In this document: piece by piece, positions 54,486 through 63,143 of the stretch
How the letters are laid out: each line of letters starts with the position of its first letter
Position numbering within the stretch: position 1 is the first letter of the stretch
Assembly (NCBI GenBank): GCA_021604865.1
Contig: BQJU01000002.1
Coordinates: 124,001-188,000, forward strand
Reading direction: 5' to 3'
Source of the DNA: Saprospiraceae bacterium
GTDB lineage: Bacteria > Bacteroidota > Bacteroidia > Chitinophagales > Saprospiraceae
DNA: 64,000 nucleotides
Translations under genes and position numbers: made by a program
Notes under the pieces: generated by a model
The model's database searches: none
The model's input: only the letters and a program-made list of their open reading frames with translations
Told to the model about the DNA's origin: nothing

Positions 54486-55199
54486 TCATTCTGCATTCTG
54501 GGCGTCTTTTAGTTGTTTTTCTTTGCTAATCTTTTTCTGTTCGTTGTTACTCTCATAGATTGTGTAGTTCTCGTACTTCACTGGATCTTTTTCTGCCCAG
54601 ATATCTTTTCCTATGTTGCATAATACAATAAGTTCCTGATAAAGTTTATTGCCTTGTTCAATTCGTCGTTCTACCGCAATATCTCGATCTGCTACCCGAT
54701 CCTGCTGTATATTTAAGGCAGTCTCAAAGGCACTACTAGCGTCGCTTACCTTTTTTATGACATTTTCATTGACGCCTACATCAGCCAGGAAATCAATCTG
54801 TTGTCTAGCCACTCGAATTACCCTGCGTCCGCAAAACAATAGCTGGGCATCGGTCATGTCTCCAAGTTTGGCAGTACCAAATTTTCGATATCGCCCCGAG
54901 CGGTTACCATACTTCATCGCAACCCGTGTCATAATGCTCCTGATTGCCGTTTTCAGCTTTTCAGAAGCCGTATATTTCTTCTCGGTTGTTACCATTTGAT
55001 CACCAATCAGTTCGTCATCATCGGGCAATTTTCTGAATTTATCACACAACGCAACAAATCCTTTCAGCCGGTCCACACTGAAACCATATTGTTCAAAAAA
55101 AACTAGGTCTCTTTTAGCATAACGTATTCTTTCCTGGCATTGAACATACAAATCTGCATCTGGAAAATTGTACTGACGATGTAGGGATTGCTTTTTCAT
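54486..55199 (-). CDS. Helical cytoplasmic protein of unknown function
   Basis: A 237-residue protein without signal peptide or membrane segment. ATG at 55199 (MKKQSLHRQYNFPDADLYVQC) is preferred over an in-frame TTG at 55220. The predicted structure is long amphipathic helices, rich in Arg/Lys and Glu, with RSGRYRKFGTAKLGDMTDAQLLFCGRRVIRVARQQIDFLADVGVNENV as the most conserved-looking core and a charged tail (NNEQKKISKEKQLKDAQNAE). No known motif is recognised. It stands alone between the T9SS gene and an apparently empty gap. Confidence 0.65.
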   Translation of the reverse strand: MKKQSLHRQYNFPDADLYVQCQERIRYAKRDLVFFEQYGFSVDRLKGFVALCDKFRKLPDDDELIGDQMVTTEKKYTASEKLKTAIRSIMTRVAMKYGNRSGRYRKFGTAKLGDMTDAQLLFCGRRVIRVARQQIDFLADVGVNENVIKKVSDASSAFETALNIQQDRVADRDIAVERRIEQGNKLYQELIVLCNIGKDIWAEKDPVKYENYTIYESNNEQKKISKEKQLKDAQNAE

Positions 55200-55347
55200 T
55201 GGACTGAATTTTTCAACCAAAATAGTTTACAATTCCAAAAATAGGGATCTTCAGTCGAAAAACAAAACATTTCTAACAAAAACAATTTGATTTTATGTGT
55301 ATTGTTTTTTTACTCAGTTGAAATTTTCTTGCCAATGGAGAAACAAA

Positions 55348-55503
55348 ATGTTAAAAAACAACCTTATCTTGATGGGGCAGAGATGTGGGGAAATGATGGG
55401 CAGCCGTAAACAGCAATCCAATGATTCGCCTTTCAATTTAAAGTGGCGATTTAGGCTTGGCATTAGAATGGAAATCGGTCGTCAAGCAACGCTAAACCGC
55501 TAA
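55348..55503 (+). CDS. Doubtful 51-residue ORF or frame-broken remnant in the 55200-55503 gap
   Basis: ATG at 55348 opens a basic 51-residue frame ending FRLGIRMEIGRQATLNR, while an overlapping frame from 55335 gives a protein-like VKKQPYLDGAEMWGNDGQP and then stops. The switch between frames could mark a decayed gene or be chance. No promoter match. The rest of this 304-base gap (55200-55347) is AT-rich and shows nothing else. Confidence 0.2.
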   Translation: MLKNNLILMGQRCGEMMGSRKQQSNDSPFNLKWRFRLGIRMEIGRQATLNR

Positions 55504-56976
55504 TCAAACCCGATTTTTATCCCACTGGCTTCCTCCTGTTTGAGGGACTTTCAGAATCTTCTCTTGTTGTTTTTGCAATTTCAGGGCAAGGGCAGCTGCT
55601 ATCGATGCTTCTGACTGATAGGTGCTGGTTAATGCTTCAGGAGTGAAGTATTGTTTGACAAAATTGGTGTCAAATTGGGCTGTTATAAAAGCTTCGTGTT
55701 CAAATACAAATCGTCCAAAGGGTAGGGTAGTCGCCACTCCTTCAATATCGAATAGTTCGATTGCTTCAATCATTCTACGAATCGCAGCTTCTCTGGTAAC
55801 GCCGTAAGTAATCAGTTTGGCAATCATTGGATCATAGTATATTGGAATCTCCATATCTTCTTCATATCCATCATCGAGGCGAATATTTTCTCCTTCAGGC
55901 CGTTTGTAAACGGAAAGTTTGCCTACACTTGGCATAAAGTTATCTTCAGGATCCTCAGCATACACTCTGAGTTCAAGGGCGTGGCCGTTGATTTTAAGGT
56001 CTTCCTGGCGAAAGGGGAGTGTTAAGCCACGAGCAATTCGTATTTGCTGCTCCACCAGATCCACACCTGTCACCCATTCAGTGACAGGGTGTTCTACCTG
56101 CAGCCGGGTATTCATTTCCAGGAAATAATAATTCAATTGATCATCGATGAGAAATTCCACTGTTCCAGCCCCTAGGTAATTACAGGCTTTGGCTACTTTA
56201 ACGGCATCTCTACCCATTGCTTCTCTGATTTCAGAAGTTAAAATGGCAGATGGTGCTTCCTCAATCACTTTCTGATGTCTACGTTGGATGCTGCATTCCC
56301 GTTCAAACAAATGGACCGTATTACCTTCCTGATCAGCCAATACCTGTATTTCGATGTGGCGGGGAGCGGAAATATATTTTTCAATAAAAACAGAACCGTC
56401 ACCAAAGGCCGATTGAGCTTCACTAATGGCTCGTTGCATTTGTTCTTCCAATTCCGTCTCAGCTTCTACCACACGCATCCCCTTGCCACCACCCCCGGCC
56501 GAAGCTTTGATGAGGATGGGGAAACCAATTTCCCTGCTGACTTGAATCGCTTCTTCTATATTGTCTATGGCTTTATCAATTCCGGGAACCATAGGAATAT
56601 TATACGCTTTTACGGCATCTTTAGCCGCCAGCTTACTACCCATAATTTCGATAGCATCAGGTCTTGGACCAATGAAAGTCATTCCAGCTGCTTCTACGGA
56701 ACGGGCAAAACCTGCATTCTCACTCAAAAAACCATATCCTGGATGAATGCCATCTACCCCCAATGCAAGTGCTGCCTCAATAATCTCGTTCCCTTTAAGG
56801 TAGGATTGGTTGGAAGGGGGAGGACCCAGGCAAATCGCCTCATCTGCAAATTTCACATGAGGTGCATCACGATCGGCTTCAGAATACACGGCCACAACAG
56901 CTATGCCCATCTTTCGGGCTGTTTTCATGACCCTCAACGCGATTTCTCCTCTATTTGCAATTAATATCTTTCTCAT
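55504..56976 (-). CDS. accC: Biotin carboxylase subunit of an acyl-CoA carboxylase
   Basis: A 490-residue ATP-grasp enzyme that carboxylates biotin with bicarbonate. N-terminal MRKILIANRGEIALRVMKTARKMGI, GPPPSNQSYLKGNEII and IHPGYGFLSENAGFA; the ATP-binding glycine loop KASAGGGGKGMRVV (~158); YFLEMNTRLQVEHPVTEWVTGVDLV (~286-310). It ends soon after the carboxylase C domain, with no biotin carrier domain, so it is the two-component AccC/PccA-short form. Likely partner is PccB at 35229-36770 or AccA/D elsewhere. Its promoter TACTTTTG lies at 57043-57050. Confidence 0.94.
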   Translation of the reverse strand: MRKILIANRGEIALRVMKTARKMGIAVVAVYSEADRDAPHVKFADEAICLGPPPSNQSYLKGNEIIEAALALGVDGIHPGYGFLSENAGFARSVEAAGMTFIGPRPDAIEIMGSKLAAKDAVKAYNIPMVPGIDKAIDNIEEAIQVSREIGFPILIKASAGGGGKGMRVVEAETELEEQMQRAISEAQSAFGDGSVFIEKYISAPRHIEIQVLADQEGNTVHLFERECSIQRRHQKVIEEAPSAILTSEIREAMGRDAVKVAKACNYLGAGTVEFLIDDQLNYYFLEMNTRLQVEHPVTEWVTGVDLVEQQIRIARGLTLPFRQEDLKINGHALELRVYAEDPEDNFMPSVGKLSVYKRPEGENIRLDDGYEEDMEIPIYYDPMIAKLITYGVTREAAIRRMIEAIELFDIEGVATTLPFGRFVFEHEAFITAQFDTNFVKQYFTPEALTSTYQSEASIAAALALKLQKQQEKILKVPQTGGSQWDKNRV

Positions 56977-57042
56977 CCTTTTGGGTTTTGGGCGAAAATA
57001 AGGATTTTTAGGATTTTATTGCCTTTTAACCATCCTACCGAT

Positions 57043-57050
57043 CAAAAGTA
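57043..57050 (-). promoter_or_regulatory. accC promoter, minus-7 element TACTTTTG
   Basis: Reverse complement CAAAAGTA matches TAnnTTTG; predicted leader about 60 bases. It lies 9 bases from the divergent acetoacetyl-CoA synthetase start, so the two promoters must overlap. Confidence 0.45.
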
Positions 57051-57058
57051 CTTATTAA

Positions 57059-59038
57059 ATGGATCAAAATACGGAACAGCCTAAGCTACTCTGGACACCC
57101 TCTGCCGACTTTGTTAACAATGCCAACTTGAGTCATTATCTCAAATGGTTGTCAGATCATAAAACCTTGTCGTTTAACACTTACGCTGAGGTTTGGAAAT
57201 GGTCTGTTATTGAACCTGCCGATTTTTGGGAATCCATTTGGCAATATTTCTCTGTTAAATCCCATAGCCCTTATGAAAAAGTATGGAATGGCCCGGAAAT
57301 GCCGGGGACAGAATGGTTTCCTGGAAGTACGTTAAACTACGCCGAACACCTTTTTCGGCATGCTAATTCTACACCTCCAGCTATTCTTTTCCAATCGGAA
57401 AGCCAACCACTTACTACAATTACCTGGCAAGAACTAGAAGAGAAAGTAGCTAAAATGGCTCATTTTTTAAAACAAAAAGGGGTAGGTAAAGGCGATAGGG
57501 TAGTCGCCTATCTACCGAATATTCCGGAAGCGACAATTGCTTTTCTGGCGAGTTGTTCCCTAGGCGCAATATGGTCGAGTTGTTCTCCGGATTTTGGTGC
57601 GAGCAGCGTGGCTGAGCGTTTTGCTCAAATAGAACCGAAGGTTCTGTTTACCGTCGACGGTTACCAATATGGAGGCAAGCCCTTTAGTCGACTAGACATT
57701 GTTAAAGACTTATGTGCTCGACTACCACAATTGGAAGTAGTAGTGAGCATTGCTTATCTGAACAAAAATAGCCAGTTCGAGGGCATTGCACACCGCATTG
57801 ATTGGAAAGAGGCTTTAAATAATGAGGCCAATACGCTTGTTTTTGAACCGGTCCCTTTTGGTCATCCTATTTGGGTGTTGTATTCCTCCGGCACTACAGG
57901 AATTCCCAAAGCCATTACCCATTCCCATGGTGGGGTTTTGTTGGAGCATTATAAATACCTGGCTTTTCACAATGATGTTAAACCCGGAGAACGCTTTTTT
58001 TGGTTTTCTACAACCGGGTGGATGATGTGGAATTATGTACAAGCATCCTTATTACAAGGAGCAACCATTGTATTGTATGACGGAAGTCCCGGCTACCCCA
58101 ATTTGAATGTCCTTTGGGAACTGACGGAAAAAGCAAAAATCAATCATTTCGGGACTAGTGCGCCCTATTTGGTTGCCTGCATGAAGAAAGAGCTTCAGCC
58201 TGGAAAGGATTTTGATCTGAGCCAGTTGCGTTCTATCGGTTCTACTGGTGCTCCTTTGCCGGCCGAGGCATTTGATTGGGTCTATCAAGCCATTAAAAAA
58301 GAGGTCTGGCTGTGCTCTATGAGTGGTGGCACGGATGTATGCACAGCATTTGTTGGGGGCTGCCCGATCGAACCCCTCTATAGTGGAGAGATTCAATGTC
58401 GGGCATTAGGCTGTTCGCTTTATGCCTGGGATGAAATGGGGGAAGCAGTCATAGATACCCTAGGGGAAATGGTGATCACGGAACCCATGCCTTCTATGCC
58501 GATTTACTTCTGGAATGATCCGGGCAATGAACGGTATATAGCCAGCTATTTTGAGATGTATCCCAAAGTATGGCGTCATGGCGACTGGGTAAAAATCACT
58601 GAACGAGGGTCGCTAGTCATATACGGTCGTTCGGATGCGACACTCAACCGGCACGGCGTGCGGATCGGGACCAGCGAAATTTATAGCGCGATCAATCAAA
58701 TTCAGGAAATTAAGGATAGCCTGGTGATCAATCTGGAATTGAGCGGTGGACGCCATTATATGCCGCTTTTTGTTGTGCTGGAGGAAGGCCAGGAATTGGA
58801 TGAAAATTTGGTAAAAAAAATCAATTCTACATTACGCAGCATGTATTCTCCCCGTCATGTTCCAGATGAAATCCTTGTGGTATCGGATATTCCTTATACG
58901 ATAAGTGGTAAAAAACTGGAGGCGCCCGCCAAAAAGATCCTGATGGGTATTGCGGTGAATAAAGCAGCCAATCGGGACGCCATGCGTAATCCGGAGGCAC
59001 TTGATTTTTTTATTGAAATGGCTAAAAAAATTGATTAA
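57059..59038 (+). CDS. aacS: Acetoacetyl-CoA synthetase (acetoacetate-CoA ligase)
   Basis: A 659-residue AMP-forming acyl-CoA synthetase of the ANL family, activating acetoacetate to acetoacetyl-CoA in the cytosol. The N-terminus W-x-P-S and FPGSTLNYAEHLF (~80-95) are typical of AacS. Adenylation motifs are SSGTTGIPKAITHSHGG (~276-292), STTGWMMWNYV, MSGGTDVCTAFVGGCPI, YGRSDATLNRHGVRIGTSEIY (~522-542) and the catalytic lysine in PYTISGKKLEAPAKKIL (~620). GCPIEPLYSGEIQ separates it from acetyl-CoA synthetase. It would feed acetoacetyl-CoA to a thiolase. Confidence 0.94.
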   Translation: MDQNTEQPKLLWTPSADFVNNANLSHYLKWLSDHKTLSFNTYAEVWKWSVIEPADFWESIWQYFSVKSHSPYEKVWNGPEMPGTEWFPGSTLNYAEHLFRHANSTPPAILFQSESQPLTTITWQELEEKVAKMAHFLKQKGVGKGDRVVAYLPNIPEATIAFLASCSLGAIWSSCSPDFGASSVAERFAQIEPKVLFTVDGYQYGGKPFSRLDIVKDLCARLPQLEVVVSIAYLNKNSQFEGIAHRIDWKEALNNEANTLVFEPVPFGHPIWVLYSSGTTGIPKAITHSHGGVLLEHYKYLAFHNDVKPGERFFWFSTTGWMMWNYVQASLLQGATIVLYDGSPGYPNLNVLWELTEKAKINHFGTSAPYLVACMKKELQPGKDFDLSQLRSIGSTGAPLPAEAFDWVYQAIKKEVWLCSMSGGTDVCTAFVGGCPIEPLYSGEIQCRALGCSLYAWDEMGEAVIDTLGEMVITEPMPSMPIYFWNDPGNERYIASYFEMYPKVWRHGDWVKITERGSLVIYGRSDATLNRHGVRIGTSEIYSAINQIQEIKDSLVINLELSGGRHYMPLFVVLEEGQELDENLVKKINSTLRSMYSPRHVPDEILVVSDIPYTISGKKLEAPAKKILMGIAVNKAANRDAMRNPEALDFFIEMAKKID

Positions 59039-59114
59039 AATAATCAGGGCTTGTTTGCAGTTTGAAGGCAAACATCCGAACGAGCTCTAACTCCCCTCCT
59101 ATGATTTCAAGCCT

Positions 59115-61310
59115 ATGCATAAGATTTCAAAAAAGCCATTAGAAAAAATCGGATATGATTTCGTCGATCCCATTTATTTAGAGGAGGGAACCGATGAATT
59201 TTACATTCGCAACCAACAATTTGGTAAGACCGACCATTTTCGCGTCTTGACTAGGCCTGAAATAGAGGTTCTGCTACAGCATAAAAATGAAGCCGATGAT
59301 TGGAACTCGATTTTGGTCAAAGATCCTTTTGATCCAAATTTGGTAAAAAATTGCCACTTCCATGGCAAGATTCGCATTGGTACTTTAGCACCTTATTATT
59401 TGGAACACCACGACTTGAAGTTACCGGTAGGGCTATATAACAGCACCATAATTTCCTGTGATATTGGAGACAATTCAGTCATAAAAAATGTACATTATTT
59501 GGCTCATTATATTATTGGTAATGAAGCCATCTTGTACAATATTAATGAAATGCATACGACCAGTCATGCAAAGTTTGGCAATGGCATTTTAAAACAAGGA
59601 GAAAATGATAATTTAAGAACCTGGCTTGAGGTTTGTAATGAAAATGGTCGGCGAAATATACTGCCCTTTGATGGAATGCTGCCTGCAGATGCCTGGCTTT
59701 GGGCCAAATTTCGGGATGATGATCAATTAATGAATCGTTTTCTTAAAATGACTGACGATCAATTTGATGTTCGCCCGGGATATTATGGAACGATCGGCGA
59801 TCAATGTGTGATCAAAAACACCCAAATCATCAAGGACGTAAAAGTTGGGAGTCATGCTTACATCAAGGGAGCAAATAAACTAAAAAACCTGACAATTAAT
59901 AGTAGTCTATCCGCTCCATCACAAATTGGTGAAGGGGTAGAATTGGTCAATGGAATCATGGGGTATGGTAGTCGGGCATTTTATGGCGTCAAGGCCGTGC
60001 GTTTCATTTTGGGTGAGAATAGTACCCTTAAATATGGTGCCCGCTTGATCAACTCCCTGCTAGGAGATAATTCTACCATTTCTTGCTGTGAGGTGCTAAA
60101 TTCTTTAATTTTTCCCGGACATGAACAGCACCACAACAATTCTTTTCTCATTGCAGCAACGGTTCTTGGCCAAAGCAATGTTGCTGCAGGAGCAACTATT
60201 GGTTCCAATCACAATTCCAGAGGAGCAGACGGGGAGATCCTAGCTGGCCGCGGATTCTGGCCTGGTTTATCTGTTAGTTTAAAACATAATTCAAAGTTTG
60301 CCTCTTTTTGCTTGCTGGCCAATGGTAACTTCACCTCCGAGTTGGATATCCCTTTGCCCTTTTCCCTGATTTCCAACAGTGAACATGATAATTGCCTGAA
60401 TGTAATGCCTGCCTTTTGGTGGATGTACAATATGTATGCGCTGGCTCGCAATGCCTGGAAATATGCGGATCGGGACAAACGAATTTATAAAGTTCAAACT
60501 TTTGAGTGTGATTATCTGGCTCCGGATACCGTTGGCGAGATCTTTCAGGCCATGCACTTATTAGTGTCTTATACCGAAAAAGCCTTCCTGAAACAATTTC
60601 CCGAAGAGACCACCAGCAATCCTACTGATCTTCCGCTGGGCAAATACCTGCTATTGCATAAAGCAGACAAGCTAAAACAACTTAAGATCCTAGGAGAAAA
60701 AATGGAAAATTCATCCCGGGAAGTCCGACTGATCAAAGTACCACAAGCCTATGTTGCTTATCGCAAGATGCTTCACTATTATGGGATAAAAACCCTGCTT
60801 GAATTTGGCGAAACGACCGGAAAACGAGATTGGGGAACCTTAAAAGCCACCTTCGCCGGATCAAAAAGAGTCAAATGGTTTAACCTGGGTGGGCAATTAA
60901 TTCCACAATCGGATCTGGAAACCTTACTTCAGGAAATTCAAGCCCACAAAATCTGTTCGTGGAAGGAAATACATCAACATTATTCCAAATTTGATCAGCA
61001 ATATACCCAACAAAATGCTGCCAATGCGTTTGCCTCTCTTTTGGAACTCTATAATTTAGACGAAGACAAAGCAGATTTAGCAACCTGGCATCAATGGCTG
61101 GGACAAGCAGTAGAAACCGCTTATGAGATTGCCAGGAAAACCAAAGAAAGCCGGAAAAAGGACTACAGCAATGCCTTCCGGCAGAATACCTTTGACTCTA
61201 TCGAAGAAATGAATGCGGTACAAGGACCTATCGATGAGAATATGTTTATTCAGCAAATGGAGGCGGAGGCTAGGATGTTTGAGGAGCGGGTTTCAAGGTG
61301 GGTAAGGTGA
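59115..61310 (+). CDS. DUF4954 family protein with left-handed beta-helix (hexapeptide) core
   Basis: A 731-residue cytosolic protein matching DUF4954. Residues ~75-390 hold many hexapeptide-like turns (VGLYNSTIISCDIGDNSVIKNVHYL, VIKNTQIIKDVKVGSHAYIKG, IGEGVELVNGIMGYGSRAFYG, LGDNSTISCCEVLNSLIFPG, GQSNVAAGATIGSNHNSRGADGE), the beta-helix of sugar-nucleotide and acyl transferases. An N-terminal region (1-75) and a helical C-terminal ~300 residues (ASLLELYNLDEDKADLATWHQWLG) are unlike known enzymes. A sugar or nucleotide-sugar role is plausible but unproven. It follows aacS by 76 bases. Confidence 0.8.
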   Translation: MHKISKKPLEKIGYDFVDPIYLEEGTDEFYIRNQQFGKTDHFRVLTRPEIEVLLQHKNEADDWNSILVKDPFDPNLVKNCHFHGKIRIGTLAPYYLEHHDLKLPVGLYNSTIISCDIGDNSVIKNVHYLAHYIIGNEAILYNINEMHTTSHAKFGNGILKQGENDNLRTWLEVCNENGRRNILPFDGMLPADAWLWAKFRDDDQLMNRFLKMTDDQFDVRPGYYGTIGDQCVIKNTQIIKDVKVGSHAYIKGANKLKNLTINSSLSAPSQIGEGVELVNGIMGYGSRAFYGVKAVRFILGENSTLKYGARLINSLLGDNSTISCCEVLNSLIFPGHEQHHNNSFLIAATVLGQSNVAAGATIGSNHNSRGADGEILAGRGFWPGLSVSLKHNSKFASFCLLANGNFTSELDIPLPFSLISNSEHDNCLNVMPAFWWMYNMYALARNAWKYADRDKRIYKVQTFECDYLAPDTVGEIFQAMHLLVSYTEKAFLKQFPEETTSNPTDLPLGKYLLLHKADKLKQLKILGEKMENSSREVRLIKVPQAYVAYRKMLHYYGIKTLLEFGETTGKRDWGTLKATFAGSKRVKWFNLGGQLIPQSDLETLLQEIQAHKICSWKEIHQHYSKFDQQYTQQNAANAFASLLELYNLDEDKADLATWHQWLGQAVETAYEIARKTKESRKKDYSNAFRQNTFDSIEEMNAVQGPIDENMFIQQMEAEARMFEERVSRWVR

Positions 61311-61335
61311 ATTCATATTGATCGGCTTGTTGGCT

Positions 61336-61481
61336 GGGAGTGTACGGGAAAGTGTGTTTTTTTCACCGCAGAGGCGCAGGGGACGCGGAGTTTATCTGAT
61401 TGATTTGTTGATTTTCAATGCTTTATACACTTAACTTGGAGTTAAAGATTCTGAGGTAGACACACTCTACTAGACACACCC
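61336..61481. repeat. MITE-like intergenic element with imperfect terminal inverted repeats
   Basis: GGGAGTGTACGGGAAAGTGTG (61336-61356) and the inverted, imperfect partner at 61461-61481 (CACACTCTACTAGACACACCC) bracket ~146 bases. Just inside the left end is a GC-rich CACCGCAGAGGCGCAGGGG stretch, unlike the surrounding AT-rich DNA and similar to short CGCAGAG-type repeats common in bacterial intergenic regions. No ORF. The right side also carries TAGACACAC twice, 13 bases apart. Confidence 0.4.
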
Positions 61482-61538
61482 GTTGGCTTATGTTTTTCCG
61501 TAATAAATAATCCTCAATCTATTTCCTACCTTTAAATA

Positions 61539-63059
61539 ATGAGAACACTAATCTTCACCACACTACTTTCAGCGCTGGCTTTTTCCTGCCAGCAAAAAGA
61601 CCCCACTCCCCCAAACATCATCCTCTTTTTTGTCGATGACCTCGGTTGGCAGGATACCTCTCTTCCTTTCTGGACGGAAACGACCGATTTTAACCGACTT
61701 TATCAAACGCCTAATATGGAACGCCTTGCCGCTCAGGGCATGAAATTTACCCAGGCCTATGCTACGCCGGTTTGCTCTCCCACACGAGTCAGTCTGCTGA
61801 CGGGTATGAATGCTGCTCGTCATAGGGTGACCAACTGGACCCTATACAAGGATAAGCTGCAACCAATAGAAACGAATCATCCCGATCTTAGTTTTCCACA
61901 GTGGAATATCAATGGCCTGTCACCGGATTCTACGATTGCGGATGCTGTTTATGCCACGCCATTTTCCGGCCTTTTACAGGAAGCGGGCTACCAAACCATC
62001 CACGTTGGTAAAGCCCATTTTGGTGCCATTGGTACGCCAGGCGAAAATCCCTTAAATCTGGGTTTTGACGTCAATATTGCTGGACATGCGGCTGGCGCAC
62101 CAAAGAGTTATTGGGGCAAGGAAAACTTCGGCAATACGCCTGAGTTTGAGAGTACGCCCTGGCCGGTTCCTGGATTGGAAAAGTATCATGGCAAAGCAAT
62201 AAACCTGACAGAAGCCCTGACTCTGGAAGCGATTCAGGCCATGGATTCGGCAGTACAAAAGGAGCATCCGTTTTTCCTCTACATGGCTCATTATACCGTG
62301 CATACCCCCATTATGGCCGATGATCGCTTTTTTCAGCCTTATCTTGACCTTGGCATGGATACGATCGAAGCTCGTTATGCCTCCATGATCGAGGGTATGG
62401 ATAAAAGTCTGGGTGATTTGATGGACTACCTGGAAACCAATGACCTCACCGATAATACCATCATCCTCTTTATGTCCGACAATGGCGGTCTGAGCGCAGT
62501 AGCTCGCAGTGGTACGCCTCACACCCACAACAAACCACTATCAAGTGGAAAAGGCTCCATTCATGAAGGAGGTATCCGCGAACCCATGATCGTAAAATGG
62601 CCAGGCATTGCTCCACCTAATTCCATCAATTCCAATTATCTCATCATCGAAGACTTTTTTCCCACTATCCTGGAGATGGCTGGCATTAAAGATTTCAAAA
62701 CAATCCAGCACGTAGACGGCATCAGTTTTGTTGACCAGTTTAAAAACGAGCCTTATTCTACCCAGGATCGCCCGCTCTACTGGCATTATCCCAACGAATG
62801 GGGACCATCTGGACCAGGCATCGGTGCTTTTAGCGCCATCCGAAAAGGAGATTGGAAACTCATTTATTACCACCTGGATCAAAGCTTTGAATTGTTCAAT
62901 ATCAAAGAAGATATTGGAGAAAGTCAGAATCTTGCTGCTCAAAATCCCGATCAATTGAATACACTGGCCTCGGAATTGACCGAATATTTAGAAGAAGTAT
63001 CGGCACAGATGCCGAGTGAAAAGGAGAGCGGCGTTAGGGTGCCTTATCCGGGGAAGTAA
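61539..63059 (+). CDS. Type I sulfatase (arylsulfatase family), lipoprotein
   Basis: A 506-residue sulfatase. A lipobox-like ALAFSC (Cys ~17) predicts a lipid anchor. Metal ligands are in NIILFFVDDLGWQDTSLPF (residues ~26-44). The catalytic cysteine is C79 in VCSPTRVSLLTGM, the C-x-P-x-R motif that must be converted to formylglycine. HVGKAHFGAIG, FMSDNGGLSAVA and KPLSSGKGSIHEGGIREPMIVKWPG complete the active site. Likely removes sulfate from sulfated polysaccharides. A TACCTTTA promoter-like box ends 4 bases before the ATG. No maturase gene in the window; the next gene looks like a carbohydrate enzyme, suggesting a degradation locus continues past the edge. Confidence 0.92.
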   Translation: MRTLIFTTLLSALAFSCQQKDPTPPNIILFFVDDLGWQDTSLPFWTETTDFNRLYQTPNMERLAAQGMKFTQAYATPVCSPTRVSLLTGMNAARHRVTNWTLYKDKLQPIETNHPDLSFPQWNINGLSPDSTIADAVYATPFSGLLQEAGYQTIHVGKAHFGAIGTPGENPLNLGFDVNIAGHAAGAPKSYWGKENFGNTPEFESTPWPVPGLEKYHGKAINLTEALTLEAIQAMDSAVQKEHPFFLYMAHYTVHTPIMADDRFFQPYLDLGMDTIEARYASMIEGMDKSLGDLMDYLETNDLTDNTIILFMSDNGGLSAVARSGTPHTHNKPLSSGKGSIHEGGIREPMIVKWPGIAPPNSINSNYLIIEDFFPTILEMAGIKDFKTIQHVDGISFVDQFKNEPYSTQDRPLYWHYPNEWGPSGPGIGAFSAIRKGDWKLIYYHLDQSFELFNIKEDIGESQNLAAQNPDQLNTLASELTEYLEEVSAQMPSEKESGVRVPYPGK

Positions 63060-63143
63060 GCACCATTTTCCATTTTTAGTTTGTCTACTTAGGATAAAAA
63101 ACGAATCTTGGAGTCTTGTTTTCCCAACTGCAAAATTACGACT

